DNA of 64,000 nucleotides from Tubulanus polymorphus (GCF_964204645.1 NC_134036.1:3151501-3215500); one strand, 5' to 3'; shown: positions 1 through 13,900, numbered from the stretch's first letter. Program-made: numbers and translations. Notes: generated from the sequence alone by a model not told the origin.

Positions 1-2
1 GT

Positions 3-323
3 CTCACCTGGGAAGATATCGTACGTGGTAAAAAATGCAGCTCGTCGCCAACGCCATCTATATGCAGCTCCGTCATGTCTAAGACGCCGACTCAGACATA
101 CAAGCCTTATAAACCGGAAGGGATGCCGCCGCCATGCGAGGTATGCGGCGAGAAGAACGACCTGTGGGCGACTGCTTTATCGCATCTTATTTCGCATCGT
201 GATAGCCACGCGGCTGGTCGCTATAACTGCGAACACTGCGGTAAGAGGTTCCAGTGGCAGTTACTCTACTCCTATCACATACAGGTGTGTCAGAGTCTGA
301 ACAACGACGCCAATAACGCATAG
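3..323 (+). CDS. 3' end of a zinc-finger protein gene (partial)
   Basis: The reading frame is open from the left edge of the window to a TAA at 321-323, so this is the last part of a gene that starts outside. An ATG at 75 is in frame but need not be the start, because the frame stays open upstream of it. Two zinc-finger-like units are visible. The first is CEVCGEKNDLW followed by HLISHRDSH. The second is CEHCGKRFQW followed by YHIQVC, which is a C2HC finger ending in Cys instead of the second His. The protein ends about 20 residues after the last finger. AATAAA motifs at about 335 and 960 are candidate poly(A) signals. Fingers of this kind usually bind DNA in the nucleus. Which zinc-finger family this belongs to cannot be decided from so short a piece. 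Confidence 0.65.
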   Translation, partial: LTWEDIVRGKKCSSSPTPSICSSVMSKTPTQTYKPYKPEGMPPPCEVCGEKNDLWATALSHLISHRDSHAAGRYNCEHCGKRFQWQLLYSYHIQVCQSLNNDANNA

Positions 324-1553
324 TCGTAAAATCAATAAATATCTTCCAATTAAAAGTGAAAAGAAAAACAACCTGAGGCTAAAAATTAATACCTTGTTTC
401 TCATTGCTCGAAGATTCACCCGGCCCCTACATTACTTATTTCAAATCATGATCACGCTGATTTTAACATACCCAGCAGCTATAGAAATGAACTGATCGCA
501 AATGTCATTACGATTTACGAAATGACCCGGCCGATTAGGAGAAAAACAAGGTATCATTTCTGTTTATCCCTAAAGTTAACATGTACGGTACACGCTATTA
601 TGAACGTCTCTTTCACCTGTCGATTGTAAAACATGGCATCCACTTGTAGATGAGAAAATGTAAACGCGATTGATCGACTTATACTGGTCTCAAGATACTT
701 AACTTAAGTTGTAGATATGCTACAATATATGAATGAAAATACTTTGAAATGATTGAAAACTGCAATGACCTGTTTATTAACTGTACATTTTTGTGTGACA
801 ATCGTTTCTTTTATTGTTTCATTTGGTTCGACGTTTATTTTACGCAACTAACATAATGTTTACATGTATTTGTGAGAGGGTTAGGCCGTACAATGCGTAC
901 ATTGGTAGTTATTTATATAAATATCTGTACATAAATGATGTTCATTTTTAAATGGTTTGTAAATAAATCGTTGGAATTTATATTAAGATTTTGTTTCATT
1001 CGTATTTTCTTTCGTTTCGCCACATTCTCGTCGATCAGAGCTGGGATGGCTCCATAGTGCAAGAGAGTAAACTCCTCCATTGCGGGACTACATTCTACCC
1101 CCCCCCCCCCCCACTAACGACTCTGCCCAGGAAACAACTGGGAACCTCGTTGATACGACGAACCTATCTTGAATTTAATGCGAAATAGTCGTAGTTTCGT
1201 ACTATGTATCAAAAACATGATCGATATGAACATCTTAGTTGGGACATACTGGAAATCATCGTAATAGATGGATTTCATCTTAGGAAAATCGAGTTCAACG
1301 GTATTCATTCCTCGGGGTACCAGACAATGTTTGTCACAAACGATAGTTCGTTATATCGAATAGGAAACTACATGTACATGTACAGTTCTAGAATCTATCT
1401 TTTTGTGACGAAATGAGTCCCTGTTTTAATATCGAGGTACTGCAATCTACTGTACATCGAAAATGAGAACATACATAACTGACTAAAAACATTTTTTTAT
1501 TATCAACAATTTATTCACGCGTACAAAACAAATGCAGAAATTGTTAAAAAGTG
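324..1553. other. Intergenic region with one inverted-repeat element
   Basis: No gene is visible between the zinc-finger stop and the MESD stop. The region holds an inverted-repeat element (392-562), a run of 15 C at about 1098-1112 and candidate poly(A) signals for both flanking genes. The two genes converge here. Confidence 0.6.
392..562. mobile_element. MITE, family with ATACCTTGTTTCTC termini
   Basis: The element begins with ATACCTTGTTTCTC and ends with the inverted copy GAGAAAAACAAGGTAT. A second copy of similar length is at about 49817-49994. Single ends recur at about 5530-5590, 44330-44400 and 61150-61195. It has no coding capacity, so it is a non-autonomous element. The superfamily was not recognised. 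Confidence 0.6.
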
Positions 1554-4400
1554 TCACAATTCTTCTTTATCTCGAGTTTCATTTTCTAGACTGGATTTCG
1601 TCTTCTTTTCACTTTTCTTCGTAGTTTTCTTGTTCGCAACATTTTCCTTCTAGAAAACAAACATGAAAAACATCATAAAACACCAAACGAATTCTTTCTT
1701 AATCAGATCTTTTAAAAAACCCGGACCCTGGTCGACTACGGTTCTCACTTGCACAGATCCGGCTCCGGGGTAAACTTTCCCTTCAATCGTTACGTCTTTA
1801 CAGCGATCCTGAGCGATCAAATAATTCTTAACAGTCCACGCGAGTGCGCCGTCCTGCAGTACGAACAACACCCGGTCGGGACTTGTAACGTATCTGAAAA
1901 TTTTTTAAAAATTGAGGAAAATTTGAACGAAGTCAATTTAGAAAAGATTATGAAAATAACAATTACACGGGTCCCACTTTTCAAATCCAGATCTCCAGAT
2001 ATGCTACGTAGTATCAGGATTAAGAATTATACCTTTGTAGTTCAATGTTGCCGTTGTAAAGACCCTGTTGCCACAGTCCGGATATTTCTTCAGTTTCGCG
2101 TTGACTCGGGTTTCCGGACACCGAAACGAACATCATTAGAGTTTGACCTTTCTTCGCGTTTTTCATCACAGATTCCGGGTCCTTGGGATCGATTTTATTC
2201 ATGTCGATTGTCGGACGTTTTTGTTTATACTTCGGCTTTTCATCTTCTTCTAATTCGTCTTCGTCGTTTTCCTGGAAAAAGTTTTGCATAAAAAAATCAA
2301 ATATAGGCACCCTATACTGAAGCAAATACTAATAGATTTCATAAAGTATATAACTTGACTTTAACGTTACTTCAAAAAAAAATTTGCTGTCAAAGAAGAA
2401 TCGGTAAATCTCCATTATTAATGATCTAATTAGTAGGGTCGGATATAGTTAGTTACCTAATCGTTGGTGGTAAGCTTTTTATAATCGGATGGGCTTATAC
2501 CAACTTGTGGTTTGTAAAAATATCCGATCGTGAAACTAAACCACAGACAGGTTACTGACTAGGTCGGATAGGGAAAATAATAATTTATTCAACAAATTGA
2601 GAAGAGGTCGAGTCCCGAAGAGTTGACAAAGAACAGACTAAAAGAGGGAACAATTTTTCAGCTTCCGATATGACCTGAAATTGAAATACAAATTCCATCG
2701 TATTTTCTAGTTCAATCTATCATTAAAGGGTAACTGACACTTTTTAAAAGATTTTCTACTTTTTACACTAAACGATATATTATAGTATACAATAAGGCTA
2801 GGTGATTTCATAATTGGACAAATCTTTTCAATCTAGTCAGAATTGATGATTTTGATGTTCGCGCACCTGTTCAGTGTATACATTGCTTCTGCTGAACGCG
2901 TGGTACTGTGTCTATTAATAGAACTACGTCACTAAAGTAACGGCTCGGAAATGATGTCTATAGAAATGAATAGGAAATAAGCTACAAGAGCAATTCAACT
3001 TAATTTTATACCTATTTGGCATTCGAATTGAGACAAAATGCCTCTTGATTTTGAAAGTCTACATATTAATGATTATACTTAACTGTTGAATGGACCATAT
3101 CCGTTCCAACTAAGCGCAAAAATAGGATTTGAATAGCAATCCATGGCATTTTCTAGTAGACAGCAGGGAACACGGATGTTTAAATCATCGTTTTGTAATA
3201 TCATTTAGTGATAGTAAGTAAGATCATGGTTAGATCTAAGAATATTTTGACTAATGAACTGATGATGAAACTTAGACAGAATTAGCTGCAAGAATAATTT
3301 CAATTCTTTTCTTGAAATATACCTCGTATTGGTAGCGGCTTTGGTCACAAAATAAGAATATTTCCTCATCCATCCTATTTTAAAACTTAGAAATAACATT
3401 TGTGAAAGATTTGTGATGTAATCTATCAAAACTCTTCTGCAGCGTGAAACTTTAATCGAAAAACATTATTCCTTTGAATATTTGTTGTAAAGCTGTAGAA
3501 ATTTATGAAAGTTTTTGTAGAGTTTTGAAGTGTTAGTTTTAAAACTAGGCCTACTTAGTCTTAAATGACTTTGAAAAATAGTAAACGAATATGAATCTAT
3601 TTATTCTTTAGCGAGATCGAAATCTGTGATTACATAAGACATTGTAGTATGCTTGTGGTGCTGAACTATAGGTGAACTATGGAGCAGCAGTAACAGTGCT
3701 GAGAGCTTAGCATAGTGTACTTTAAAATAGCTTCATAGCAGCGGATTGAAATCTGCATCTTCAATTTGATCGATTTAGCCTATTCAAATTACTCATTGAT
3801 TCTTTGAAATAGGTTTATGCAATAGACAATAGATCCTTTTAACTCCCTGGCCAGTTTCAAAGCTGTAAAACAATCTGGCATTGAGATATAACAGAAAATA
3901 CACGCAGTTTCCTCAAAATTCAACACATTTCTATAGACGCTATTTCTCAGCTCTGCCTGTAATGACGTTGCAGCGCGCACCTGCTGATTTAGCCGACGCT
4001 GAACAGTAAGCGATGTAAACAACGAAATGAGGTCAAAAATCTTGTTACAAAATCACAAATTGCGCGTTAACTAAACATTTTGGAACAGAACGGTTGAAGA
4101 TGAGTGTATAGATCAATAGAATACATCATATTTTGAAATAAAAAAAAAAGTGTCAGTTACCCTTTAAAAGACTACTTTCTTCAACAAATTGCGACCTGGC
4201 TGAATTTGCAACCGGAAGCTGTCGGATTTTACCTCCCACTGATCAAGTAAACGCTCCAAATCGGCATCCGTATAATCTCTGATGTCTTTCTTCTTCCATT
4301 TCGCGTCTTGCTTCGATTCGGCAGATTTTTCCGAGCCGTGAACGACGCAAAAATATAGAATAAACGCGCAAATCGATAGCTTGACCCAATACGACGCCAT
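1554..4400 (-). CDS. MESD: MESD, LRP-receptor ER chaperone
   Basis: MESD is an endoplasmic-reticulum chaperone that folds the beta-propeller/EGF modules of LDL-receptor-family proteins such as LRP5/6, so it supports Wnt signalling. Four exons join in phase: 4400-4233, 2271-2033, 1893-1749 and 1649-1554, giving about 215 residues. Residues 1-22 form a signal peptide. The conserved family blocks follow in order: KKKDIRDYTDADLERLLDQW, then IDPKDPESVMKNAKKGQTLM with MMFVSVSG, then QDRCKDVTIEGKVYPG. The tail is lysine-rich and ends DKEEL, a KDEL-like ER-retention signal (human MESD ends REDL). The ATG at 4400 is chosen because it lies in CAAGATGGCG and fits the signal peptide; the in-frame codon upstream is GTG. 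A poly(A) signal on this strand (TTTATT on the + strand) lies at 1510-1515. The gene is divergent from PIP5K1. Identification is firm. Confidence 0.95.
2274..4232 (-). other. MESD intron 1, no gene seen
   Basis: This 1.96-kb intron interrupts MESD between the signal-peptide exon (donor GAG|gtaaaa) and the acidic exon 2 (acceptor ttccag|GAA). Only short chance open frames are present, and I see no repeat or RNA gene in it. Confidence 0.7.
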
Positions 4401-4404
4401 CTTG
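4393..4404 (-). promoter_or_regulatory. TISU/YY1-like element at the MESD start codon
   Basis: On the minus strand the MESD start codon sits in ACAAGATGGCGT. This differs little from the TISU consensus (SAASATGGCGGC), known in animals as both a YY1 site and a start signal for mRNAs with very short leaders. It supports the choice of ATG at 4400 and suggests transcription starts just upstream. Confidence 0.45.
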
Positions 4405-4987
4405 TGGCTCCACACAGCCGCCTCGATTACGCCTTCACCGACGGTTAGAATTTAGTACTTGAGTCTATTCATCGATAGATGGCAGTACTACTCGTGGGGC
4501 GATATCCACCGACTGCGCGTGCGCGCACGTTAAATAAAGATGGCCGCTCGATCGAACTATGTCGAATTTTGTCGATATTTCGACAGAAATACGTGAATAA
4601 AACAACTTTCCCGTCACCCTATCACTCGAAAGTGGAGATAATCTCAAAGACCGCCTCTTTACCGTTAATATGATGCCGGAATTTCGATAATCGGACCCCG
4701 ATAAATGTGTGAAATCAGTCTTTAATCGATGTAATTCTACTAAAATTGTCACTAAAAAAAGTGGGTACGAAAATACACCGGAGATTTTCGTTCAGATGAC
4801 CTCAACATAAGAGATTGTACGTCGGTTCGTTTTACGAATTGAGGCCCGTGAAAAGACCTCGGAATAAGAAACAGACACGTTAAAGGGGACCTCATATACT
4901 GTAAATTACTAGTATCCAGACAAGAAGGGGAGGAGGCTGTGCCCTCGCTGCTGTTAGTTACTGGGTTTGAGTGCTGTGCTGTGTAGT
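4405..4987. promoter_or_regulatory. Shared divergent promoter region of MESD and PIP5K1
   Basis: About 590 bp separate the start codons of two genes that point away from each other. The segment around 4500-4550 is CpG-rich (GCGCGTGCGCGCACG) and contains AAAGATGGCCGC at 4536-4548, close to a YY1 site. No TATA box was found on either strand near the starts. This is consistent with a CpG-type bidirectional promoter driving two housekeeping genes. Confidence 0.5.
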
Positions 4988-7900
4988 ATGAGTGTAGATA
5001 TGGATACTGATCACGATGCCTCGCTCACGGACGTGGCAGTCGCTGTCAAACCTAAAGAAGGTTCTGTCAGCTTCCGAGATCCTCCCAATGGTAAGTGCTG
5101 TCAATTTCTTCCGATGGACCGAGGGCTTTAACAGGCGCATTGGAAGCAATTTTTTATTGCTGCGGCCAAATGCCAATTTTGGACAGGTTCTTAATATTGC
5201 CGTGGCGAATTTACTTAATTTCTTCAAAAACATAGTATTCAAAGAAAAAAAAAAGTCATTCAATGAATTATTGCCGCAGGTTTCGTTGCTGCAGTCGCTG
5301 CAATTTCAACGCCACTGCTTAAGGCACTGGATAATGAATGTGATGCCTAAAGGATCACACAAAATGCTAACACAACACTATTGTATGTGGTACAATGAAA
5401 TAGATGTTTAATTAATTTTTCACTTTTTACAGAATCTCGGGAGCTAGAGTTTGTTGCGAATACGTCGACCACAAACATGACACAAGCCGCTACTCGTCCT
5501 GCTCCTATCGATGTAAGTTATGATAAAATGATACCTTGTTTTTCCTGTGATCAGCCGGGTCATTTTGAAAATCGCAATTAAATTTGTAATCGCCGAAAGC
5601 TAATTGGTAATTAAATGTGGAAGTGACTTCATAGGGGTCGACACTACCCTGTACTCATAAAGGTGGTCACCATATGTGTGGAATCGACTACCACCACACT
5701 ATTTGATGACGTCATAGGTGGATTTACGGTGGAGGCAGCCATACTATTTGAAAGAAGTTTTACGCTTGATAATACAGTATATGCATGGACCGATCCAAGA
5801 GGGAGCAAAAGCAGCCCAGCCCTCCTTTTCGATGAGAAATAGCATTTCCACATGTTATTTTGCTCTCTTAGACTTCAGAAAATGTTCCGAAGTTTTTTGC
5901 AAAATTTGGACCACAAGCCCCCGTAAGAGGCCAACCAAGCGCGTGTATACAACTAGACCTCAGATGTTTTGCCCCCTTCAATTTTCCTGGTTTCGTCCCT
6001 GATATGTTCATACCATACATAGGCCTATGTGTTTATACAGGCGTGTATATGTTTATATAAACATATAAATGTAAGTATGGATTATGTCAGTGGATATTAT
6101 CTGCAGGCATTGACCTGTTAAAGGTATTAGAATTCCAGCTGAGCATTTAAGTACGTGTAAATAAATAACCGTAAAACCTTTTGTCTTCTTGTGTCTTTCG
6201 AGTAATTTTTAGAATTTGGACATTTCCGATATCAATACCTGAAAGTATCAATGAAAACAATTTCAACCTTGAAAAATCCTAGTCAAAGTCACTTATTGGG
6301 CGTGCATTAATGAATGGGTTTTTCTTGAATTTACTCCAAGACTCGGAAAGATTTAAGATTATCCAAGGACAGTCCAGATGGGCTTCTGAGACATGTACAG
6401 GGTAACTGGCCACTTACCTGGAAATCAAGGAAAAACTTAGTTTCCATCTATGTCTTACATATTTGACTGTGTTAATTGATTGGACAAGTGAATCAATGTT
6501 TTTCTGATTTGTTTAGGATTTATGTTTAGCTGATGCTTGAAATGTAACAAGTTACTCTAAAACCCTCGATCTAGCCCCTTTTATCTCATCTCGAAATTGA
6601 CATTTCTCCACATTTTTTTTCCGTAGATTTCTAAAGACCCGGCATCGAGCAGCGGTCCGAAAACTCCATCGCTGGAAACTCCTCGATATGACAAAGAGAA
6701 GAAGATCGGTCACAGACGAGTGGATGACACGGGTCAAGTCACGTATAAGAAGGTAACGATCAGTTTTTCCTTCGATTCATAGTTAGAATGCTACAAGTTC
6801 AGTAAACTATGGATTTGCCGTTTCATTTTATGAAAAATAGGACTTTTTAATGCGTTGTTCAGTGAGATTTCACTTATTGCAACTACAGAGCTGCCATTTC
6901 AACACTGTTCCTCATTTTCAGTATTTGTTATCATTTTATAACGAGAAATACTGATTTGATTTGCTTTTGATGCATACAGAAGTTGTTAAGTTGGCCTCAT
7001 TCCGGTCGTCCTCCTTGATGGGATGGTTATTATGCGGATTACTTATCCAAATGATCATTTACGATAAGTATATCGAATTTAAATTGAATTTTAAATTTGA
7101 AAAATACAAATTGAATGCAAGACCTGCCATATTTAAACGCAGTGATTAGAAATTTAATTTGCACCAAGATATTGTCGAATTGTGCGAAAAGCGTTCGCGA
7201 TAAATTCATAGATTACTGCATTTGATTTGATGTTTCTTTTATTATCAAATTTTTGTTATCATTACGCGTTATATAGCAATGACAACCTATACAATAAAAA
7301 GGCCTAAACATGAATTCCGGCCTAGTTCACCAGTCTACGGAGACTCAGTTCCTCTTGAGAGCTCGATATCGATTCGGCCTATCTATCGATCGGTTTAGAA
7401 TTTATGAAACTGATTTCTGCGCAATATATACATAATTCTTTCTATCCTGTGAAATCGAAATCTATATTGAATAAAAGAGTTATTATTACACGAAAGATTT
7501 TTATGCCTAGTTCGTTTCTGGGAGATTCTTCTTTTGATTAATTAGCTTCGTTATTGGGTTTTGCTGAGAGACATGTTTTTCAGGTGTCGTTTCTTTTATC
7601 GCGACGTTAAAGGTGTTTTTAGCTAACGCGGATATCTGGATTTAGATCAAAGTCTGGGGCCAGTCGCTCAAAAGTTGGTTTGAGTTAACCAGTGGATAGT
7701 TAACTTAGTGACAATTGAAATTGCATTGTTACTATGGTATTCATTCGTTTACTCTATCTAACTAACTTTTGAGCAATTGGCTGCTGGATTGTACATTACA
7801 TATGTGATTCGCGTGTATTTGCCAAAATTGTTTCGTCATATCCTCAATAGATGGCAATGCCAGTGTCGTAAATGAACAATACAAGTCGAAGTTAGCTTCG

Positions 7901-10900
7901 TATCGTATTGTCACTAGATGGCAACAAGGCAGTGATTTGTACTCATTGTATTGATTCTATTATGTGTGTATTTGTTTGGGGTCTATAATAAGAGATCAGT
8001 TGATACACATTTAGTTGTGCCTCCTGTTTGCTATGTCATTCACTATATGAACTCTTACTATGATCTGCCTCAATGGTTACTATTCGTATGGACAAATATA
8101 GCATTCATAGTAGCTATATATCTCAGATCCTAACGAAAATTTCCGAATCCTGCCGAAAGCAAACTTTCTGCCAAATGGAAATCTTTAAGTGGCAGGGGTG
8201 AATCGAGGAATTTTCAATAAGGGGGCTAAAAAAATCTGAGGCCTAGAAGTTGTGTACACGTACTTGGTGCATGAGCGCAAGTGCCGTAGATGCAAAGTCC
8301 TCAGGCCCCTTTGGATCTGCCCAGCTTCGAACATGTTAATTTGAATTCTTTCATTACTAACTATCTGAGCTACATAGATGTATTATGTAGGCCTATGTTA
8401 GTTTATACCATAAATACGTTTTGAAAAAAGGTTTCTTCCCTCTCTCCCTTCTCTCCCCTATCTCCTCCTCTCCTCTCCCTTCTCTTCATCCTCTCCCTCT
8501 TTCCATCTCTCCTCCCTCTCTCTTCCCTCTCTCCCCTTCTCTCCCCTATCTCCTCCTTCTCCCCTCTCCCTTCTCTTCATCCTCTCCCTCTTTCCATCTC
8601 TCCTCCCTCACTCTTCCCTCTCTCCCCTATCTCCTCCTCCCCTCTCCCTTCTCTTCATCCTCTCCCTCTTTCCATCTCTCCTCCCTCTCTCTTCCCTCTC
8701 TCCCCTTCTCTTTCCTTTCTCTTGTAATTATTCAATACCCTCCAGAAAAATCGCCCAATAAAAGTTCATCTATCCTCAGCTTATGGCGATGGTATATTTT
8801 CTCCCATTTGGCATCGCATTTAAACTTTCCGTGACCTTATCATCTTGCAACAATCGATGTTAAATTGGGCGGCGTGTTAAAGAATGGGCGAAATCGATAC
8901 CGATATCAATATAACATATCTACATAGTCGATGATGTTTAGGGTGTGAGAAATAAATAAATAGTTAGATAAGCAGTTACACCCCATCTCTATCCGAGTCT
9001 ACTGGAGAATTAGCCAGGGATGTGCGCGCGGGTTGACGTAGTACTTTTATCTAGGCGTAGCTCATTTCTGTAGGCGCGCGCGTGACATGTTGAGTCTGTG
9101 GATTTATATATTCGATTGTTCATAAATCCATATTAATGTATCGTATGATCGTGTTGAATATGAATTTGATAAAACACTTAATGCTTATGTAAACTGCGAC
9201 TGATCATGGCATTAAGGCATCGGTCAGGTTTCTGCCCCCGCGATAAGATTGTGACTAATAGACTTGAGAAAGTTTATTTTAGGGTTAGAAACGTAAATAA
9301 AGTCAAAATTTTTTGATTTGTTCAATTAATCGGATTTAAAGATTTGGTCTAAGATTATCGAGCCAAAATTAGTTGGATTAGAAATATATAGGTCAGCAGT
9401 GCAGTTGACTGACAGTTAATCCTGAAATAGGGAATCAATTGTTGCTCTTAATCATTTTGTTGAATGATTACATGTGATGCTATGCTCACTTTTCGTGTGT
9501 CCTTTACAAACCTATCACATCTTCTGGCAATAAACCACCTTTACAGATCCAACACACTTAGTGGAAATAAAACAGGGGTTAAACTTGTTGATACATGCAA
9601 TGTTAGAATAGAAATACGGGTCAGAACATTGCCATGCATTAGTCGAGTTCTAAAAAACCTAGCCCTATTAGAATTTCTGCACATTTATCAATTCAAAACT
9701 ACTTCTGTAATTTGTTGAATATGGCTGCCATTTAAAAGTAAGTCCTTTATCCAGGATGACATACGATAGTATAAAACTAGATCGGGTATAAAACCTTAAA
9801 TTATCCTTGACAGTTTTAATAATAATAATAATAATATCCTCGAGGAAGAAGCTTAGTTTTTAATGTCAACATAACTTGCGATATTCGTAAAGTGCATCAT
9901 TATCGATTTCGACGAAATATGATAGAATCAAGACACGACACTTGCCAGTGGCGGTGTGACGATGATAGGCGTACCGCAGGCAGGGGAGTTGACGTTCGGT
10001 CCGTTTTATTACTGAATAGCGACGAAAACCTATTGTTGACTCTGTTGACGGAAGTGAAATGTCCCCCTTAATGAAATTGATGAAATTCATGGTCATGATC
10101 TTCGTGACATATGTGTATCCTCTTTCGCTGTTTTCCAGATGAGCTTTTTAGCCTTTTTTGCGGGGAGGTTACGGCCACCGCCATATATTACAATATAAAC
10201 ATGATCAGTAGTTCTTTGTTTATTTTTTCTTGCTTTACATCGTTGGATAATGGTTTCCTAAGACTCTTGGATTGTTCATTCAACTTCACGATCGGACGAC
10301 AGCCTTCAAAGTGTTGCTCTCACACTTTAAGCAGCCTGAGTGCAGGACTCAAATCCGCCTGTCATTCAGTAGCGATTAGTTGGAGAACCTTTTAAAGATC
10401 AAATTCAAATGAATTGATTTTACTAATAGATTATTTTTTGTGTACCTTGTTTATATGACTTCTGGCTCTGTATATCCTAACGGACATGTTCAGGGTACAT
10501 ACATTGATCCGACATTCTTATGTAGGCTCCAACTACAAGTATAAATGACAATTGCCCTTTTCTTCGCTTTATCCAATATTGCAACACATTTTCTCAAAAA
10601 TCTAATTGCTGCTTTGAAACTTTCGGGTGTTTCTAACACTGCCATATATTAACTCAAGCAGGATATAATTTATTAATTATTAGTGACAGGTTGTATTTTA
10701 ATCATAGATAACAGTTTATTAAGGAGTACACGATTGCTATATATTCAATATTTCAAGCACTTCTCTCTATTAATCTATAATATTAACTGTTTACTAATTG
10801 ATCAAGTATCGATATTAAGTATCGGTCTGATCTGTCGTTAATTCACTCATTTATTAATCGGGTAATTGAGCATCCTCCTCGGCATAGATTCAAACCTGAT

Positions 10901-13900
10901 GGCGTCATGAGATTCGCTACAGTATGAAACCCTGCAACACTAACGCGGGTGTGCCGTTTCATTTAGGCCTGGGTTTTCCAATTTATAGTTTATCCTCAAT
11001 GCGCAATCTGATTAGGGTCGCAAGTTTTTGTGTGTCAAACTTGTGCTTGCAGCTGCGCACCTGGGTCTAGTGTGGCAGGGTTTCGTGCCGTGGCCGAGTC
11101 TTAACGATGGCATCAGGTTCAAATCCCTGCCTTGGGGGGAGAACGCTAATTGATAAGCACTCTTCTTCATCAAATCATTAGTCGTAAACAATTTCCGAAA
11201 TGACGGACAATTGAAGTCTGGTTTAATAATGTCATCTCATCCCACTCATACTAGCATCCAGACAGGGAAGTATCTGTATATCGCAGCAGCAGCAGCAGCA
11301 GCAGCAGTAAGAGTTAGTTGATAGCGGTACACCGGCGACAGCGATGTTGATGCCGGTATTGGTTTATAGTTCATATCTAGCTACCACACCCATTTATACC
11401 AGTTTGTTACAGCTTTATCTCTCCGCTGACATATTCATCATCGTAAGTTCTACCTCTCAATGGTGTCATCGACACCCGGATCATTAACTCTAACTGTACG
11501 TGGACCATAGATGAACGAATTAGTCGTAATTTTTTAGAGTCATGCTGTTATATATCCATGTGAGAGTTACTACAATTCTAGAATTGGCGCGGATTGATAC
11601 TTGAATAAGTGACATTGACGATCAGTGGAGATATATCCACCAGGTTTAAGACGCATGAATTGCTATCGTCGCGGTGTATGAGTTTTACAGCTGTTTTTAC
11701 AACCGCGGATGGATGACAGTAACTAATGATTCGACTTGATCTTCATTTTCTCGAGGGATCTGGCGAATGAATGATGTTTTTTTTTTCTTCTTTCAATCGC
11801 GCGGTGGTTGCTCGCACCTCTATGGCGCGTATTCTGGATTGATGAGATTTTCGATTGTGTTTTTAAGCGTCGCGTAGCTAGCTGTTCGGAATTCTTGAAA
11901 TTGCGTCTCTCGAGGGGTATTGTTTATTTTGTGTCAACTTCGATTTATTTCTTTTCATCGGAGTCGCGGTGATGTAGCGCTTTCAACTCGGTCAGATCTG
12001 GATTTCGTAGATTTGTGTTCAGCACTGAACGGTAAATTTTTGTAGTCGTGTAAATATGTGATGGTCAGGATGAGAAAACCATTCTTTTAGCCTGCTTGGC
12101 CGAAAGGCTATTCGGGCATATGCTGTACCCCCGGGACCAGTTGCACAGTCTTGAGTTAAGTCCAAAAGTGGTCTTTAAGACTGGTCTTAAGTTGGTAGAT
12201 TGGCTTGACTATGGAACTGGGACCAGTTGCACAGTCTTGACTTAAGTCCAAAAGTGGTTTAAAATCTTAAGACTGGTGCTTAAGTTGGTAGATTGGCTAT
12301 GGCTATGGATCCATGTTGGTCTTAGACTGGACTTAAGTCTAAGCTATGACTATGCGACCGTCTTTGTGGTGGTCTGGCATGTGTATCTGTGCATCAGATT
12401 TCTTGTGAACACAATTTTTGACAAGTCGTCTTCGAATTTGGATATGTTGTGTATGACCAAAAAATTCTCGCACAATATTGATATTGGTAATCGGATCCAA
12501 GATGGCCGATTGGTGGCCATTTTGGTTTTTGATCTGTTGCTTTGTCAGTTTTGATGTCCGTTATACCAGTAATGGTGTCTACTACATCATTAGTGATGTT
12601 TTATACATCCATAATGATGTTTCTTGCATTTCTAGCGATATGCACTACATCTGTCAATAGTGATGTATCCAGTTTCTATATGAAACTATATTCATTTCAT
12701 GTCACACATTCAAACCCTCATTAAACCAAGACATCTCTAGGATCTGATATTTCAATCGAATTTCTGGAATTTGAACAAATTTGAATCTTCCACTCGTTGC
12801 ACCTCTTCGCAGTGAGTTAACCCCTTCATATGTCGGTGTCTATTATTTTCGTCATCCGCGTTTTCGTCGCCGATGGCAAAATCTTTCCAACGTTCGCCGA
12901 TGTGACTGTTGTCGATTTATGAAACGAAGTATAATCATCACGCCCAAACGCATCGCGACTACATCGCCGTCGCCATCATCATCAACATTAATGGAACGGG
13001 CAATGAATAGAGATCACTGCTCCATGTGACACAGATGATTATAGCGATTTCGTCTCATTGGATTTTTTTGTTGTTGTTTTTTTATTTCTCGCGAGCGAAG
13101 CCATCAGGAATTATGTAATGATTTACGAATCGTAGATATGTTTCGCCATCGGGAATTGACGTATTGGATTTAGGAAATATTTGCGGTTTGGTTAATGTGA
13201 AATTGATGAGGTATTTTGTTATCGTTGATGGTTTTTATAAAGTGCAGTCATGCAGCAGGTAAACCAGTATTCTATTTGTTTGAAAGCTGCCGTTGACACT
13301 TGTTGTGCCAATATTATTGTGATTAGGCTGTCGACCATTTTACTTATGTTTGTCCCATTTTTGATACATTTTGACGTCACTTCTCTCCATAAAGCACCAT
13401 TGGGATGCTCACGCCCGTAGCCTGTCATGTCTTCCGGGGTTTTGATTTTCATGAAAGTGAATTTTTTTTTTAGCCCATGCAAATGCCGGGTCCTGCTAGT
13501 ACTCTTGCGCAGGAAAATTTTTTGAAAATTAGATATGAAAAGAACAATTTCCCAACTTCTAGCATATTTAGGCTAAAGCTAGCTTCTTTTTCCTACAAAT
13601 CTACCTCAAATCAAGTAAATTTGGAAGCATGTGAACAAAAACAAGTGAAAACTGTTACTCATCTGTAAATCTTTTGAAATCGATGCTCAAATGTTTGGAA
13701 GGCCTGGGGGGACTTTGTCAATGAGCCTTCGAAATCCCCCTCCCTAAATACTGGCCTGGTGTTTACACAGTTGTTTGTTTGGAGGATAGCGATGCTTTAG
13801 TCATTTGATTCTTATGTCCAGAACACATTTATCAGTGAGCCATCCGTGGTCATATCTCTCATTAACGTAGGTGTCATTGCGTTGCATGACGACTCCTTTC

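Noticed and set aside
1749..2291. 180-codon + strand open frame
   Set aside because: Antisense shadow of MESD exons 2 and 3.
8421..8834. 137-codon Ser/Leu/Pro open frame
   Set aside because: It exists only because the tract lacks purines; no splice or start context.
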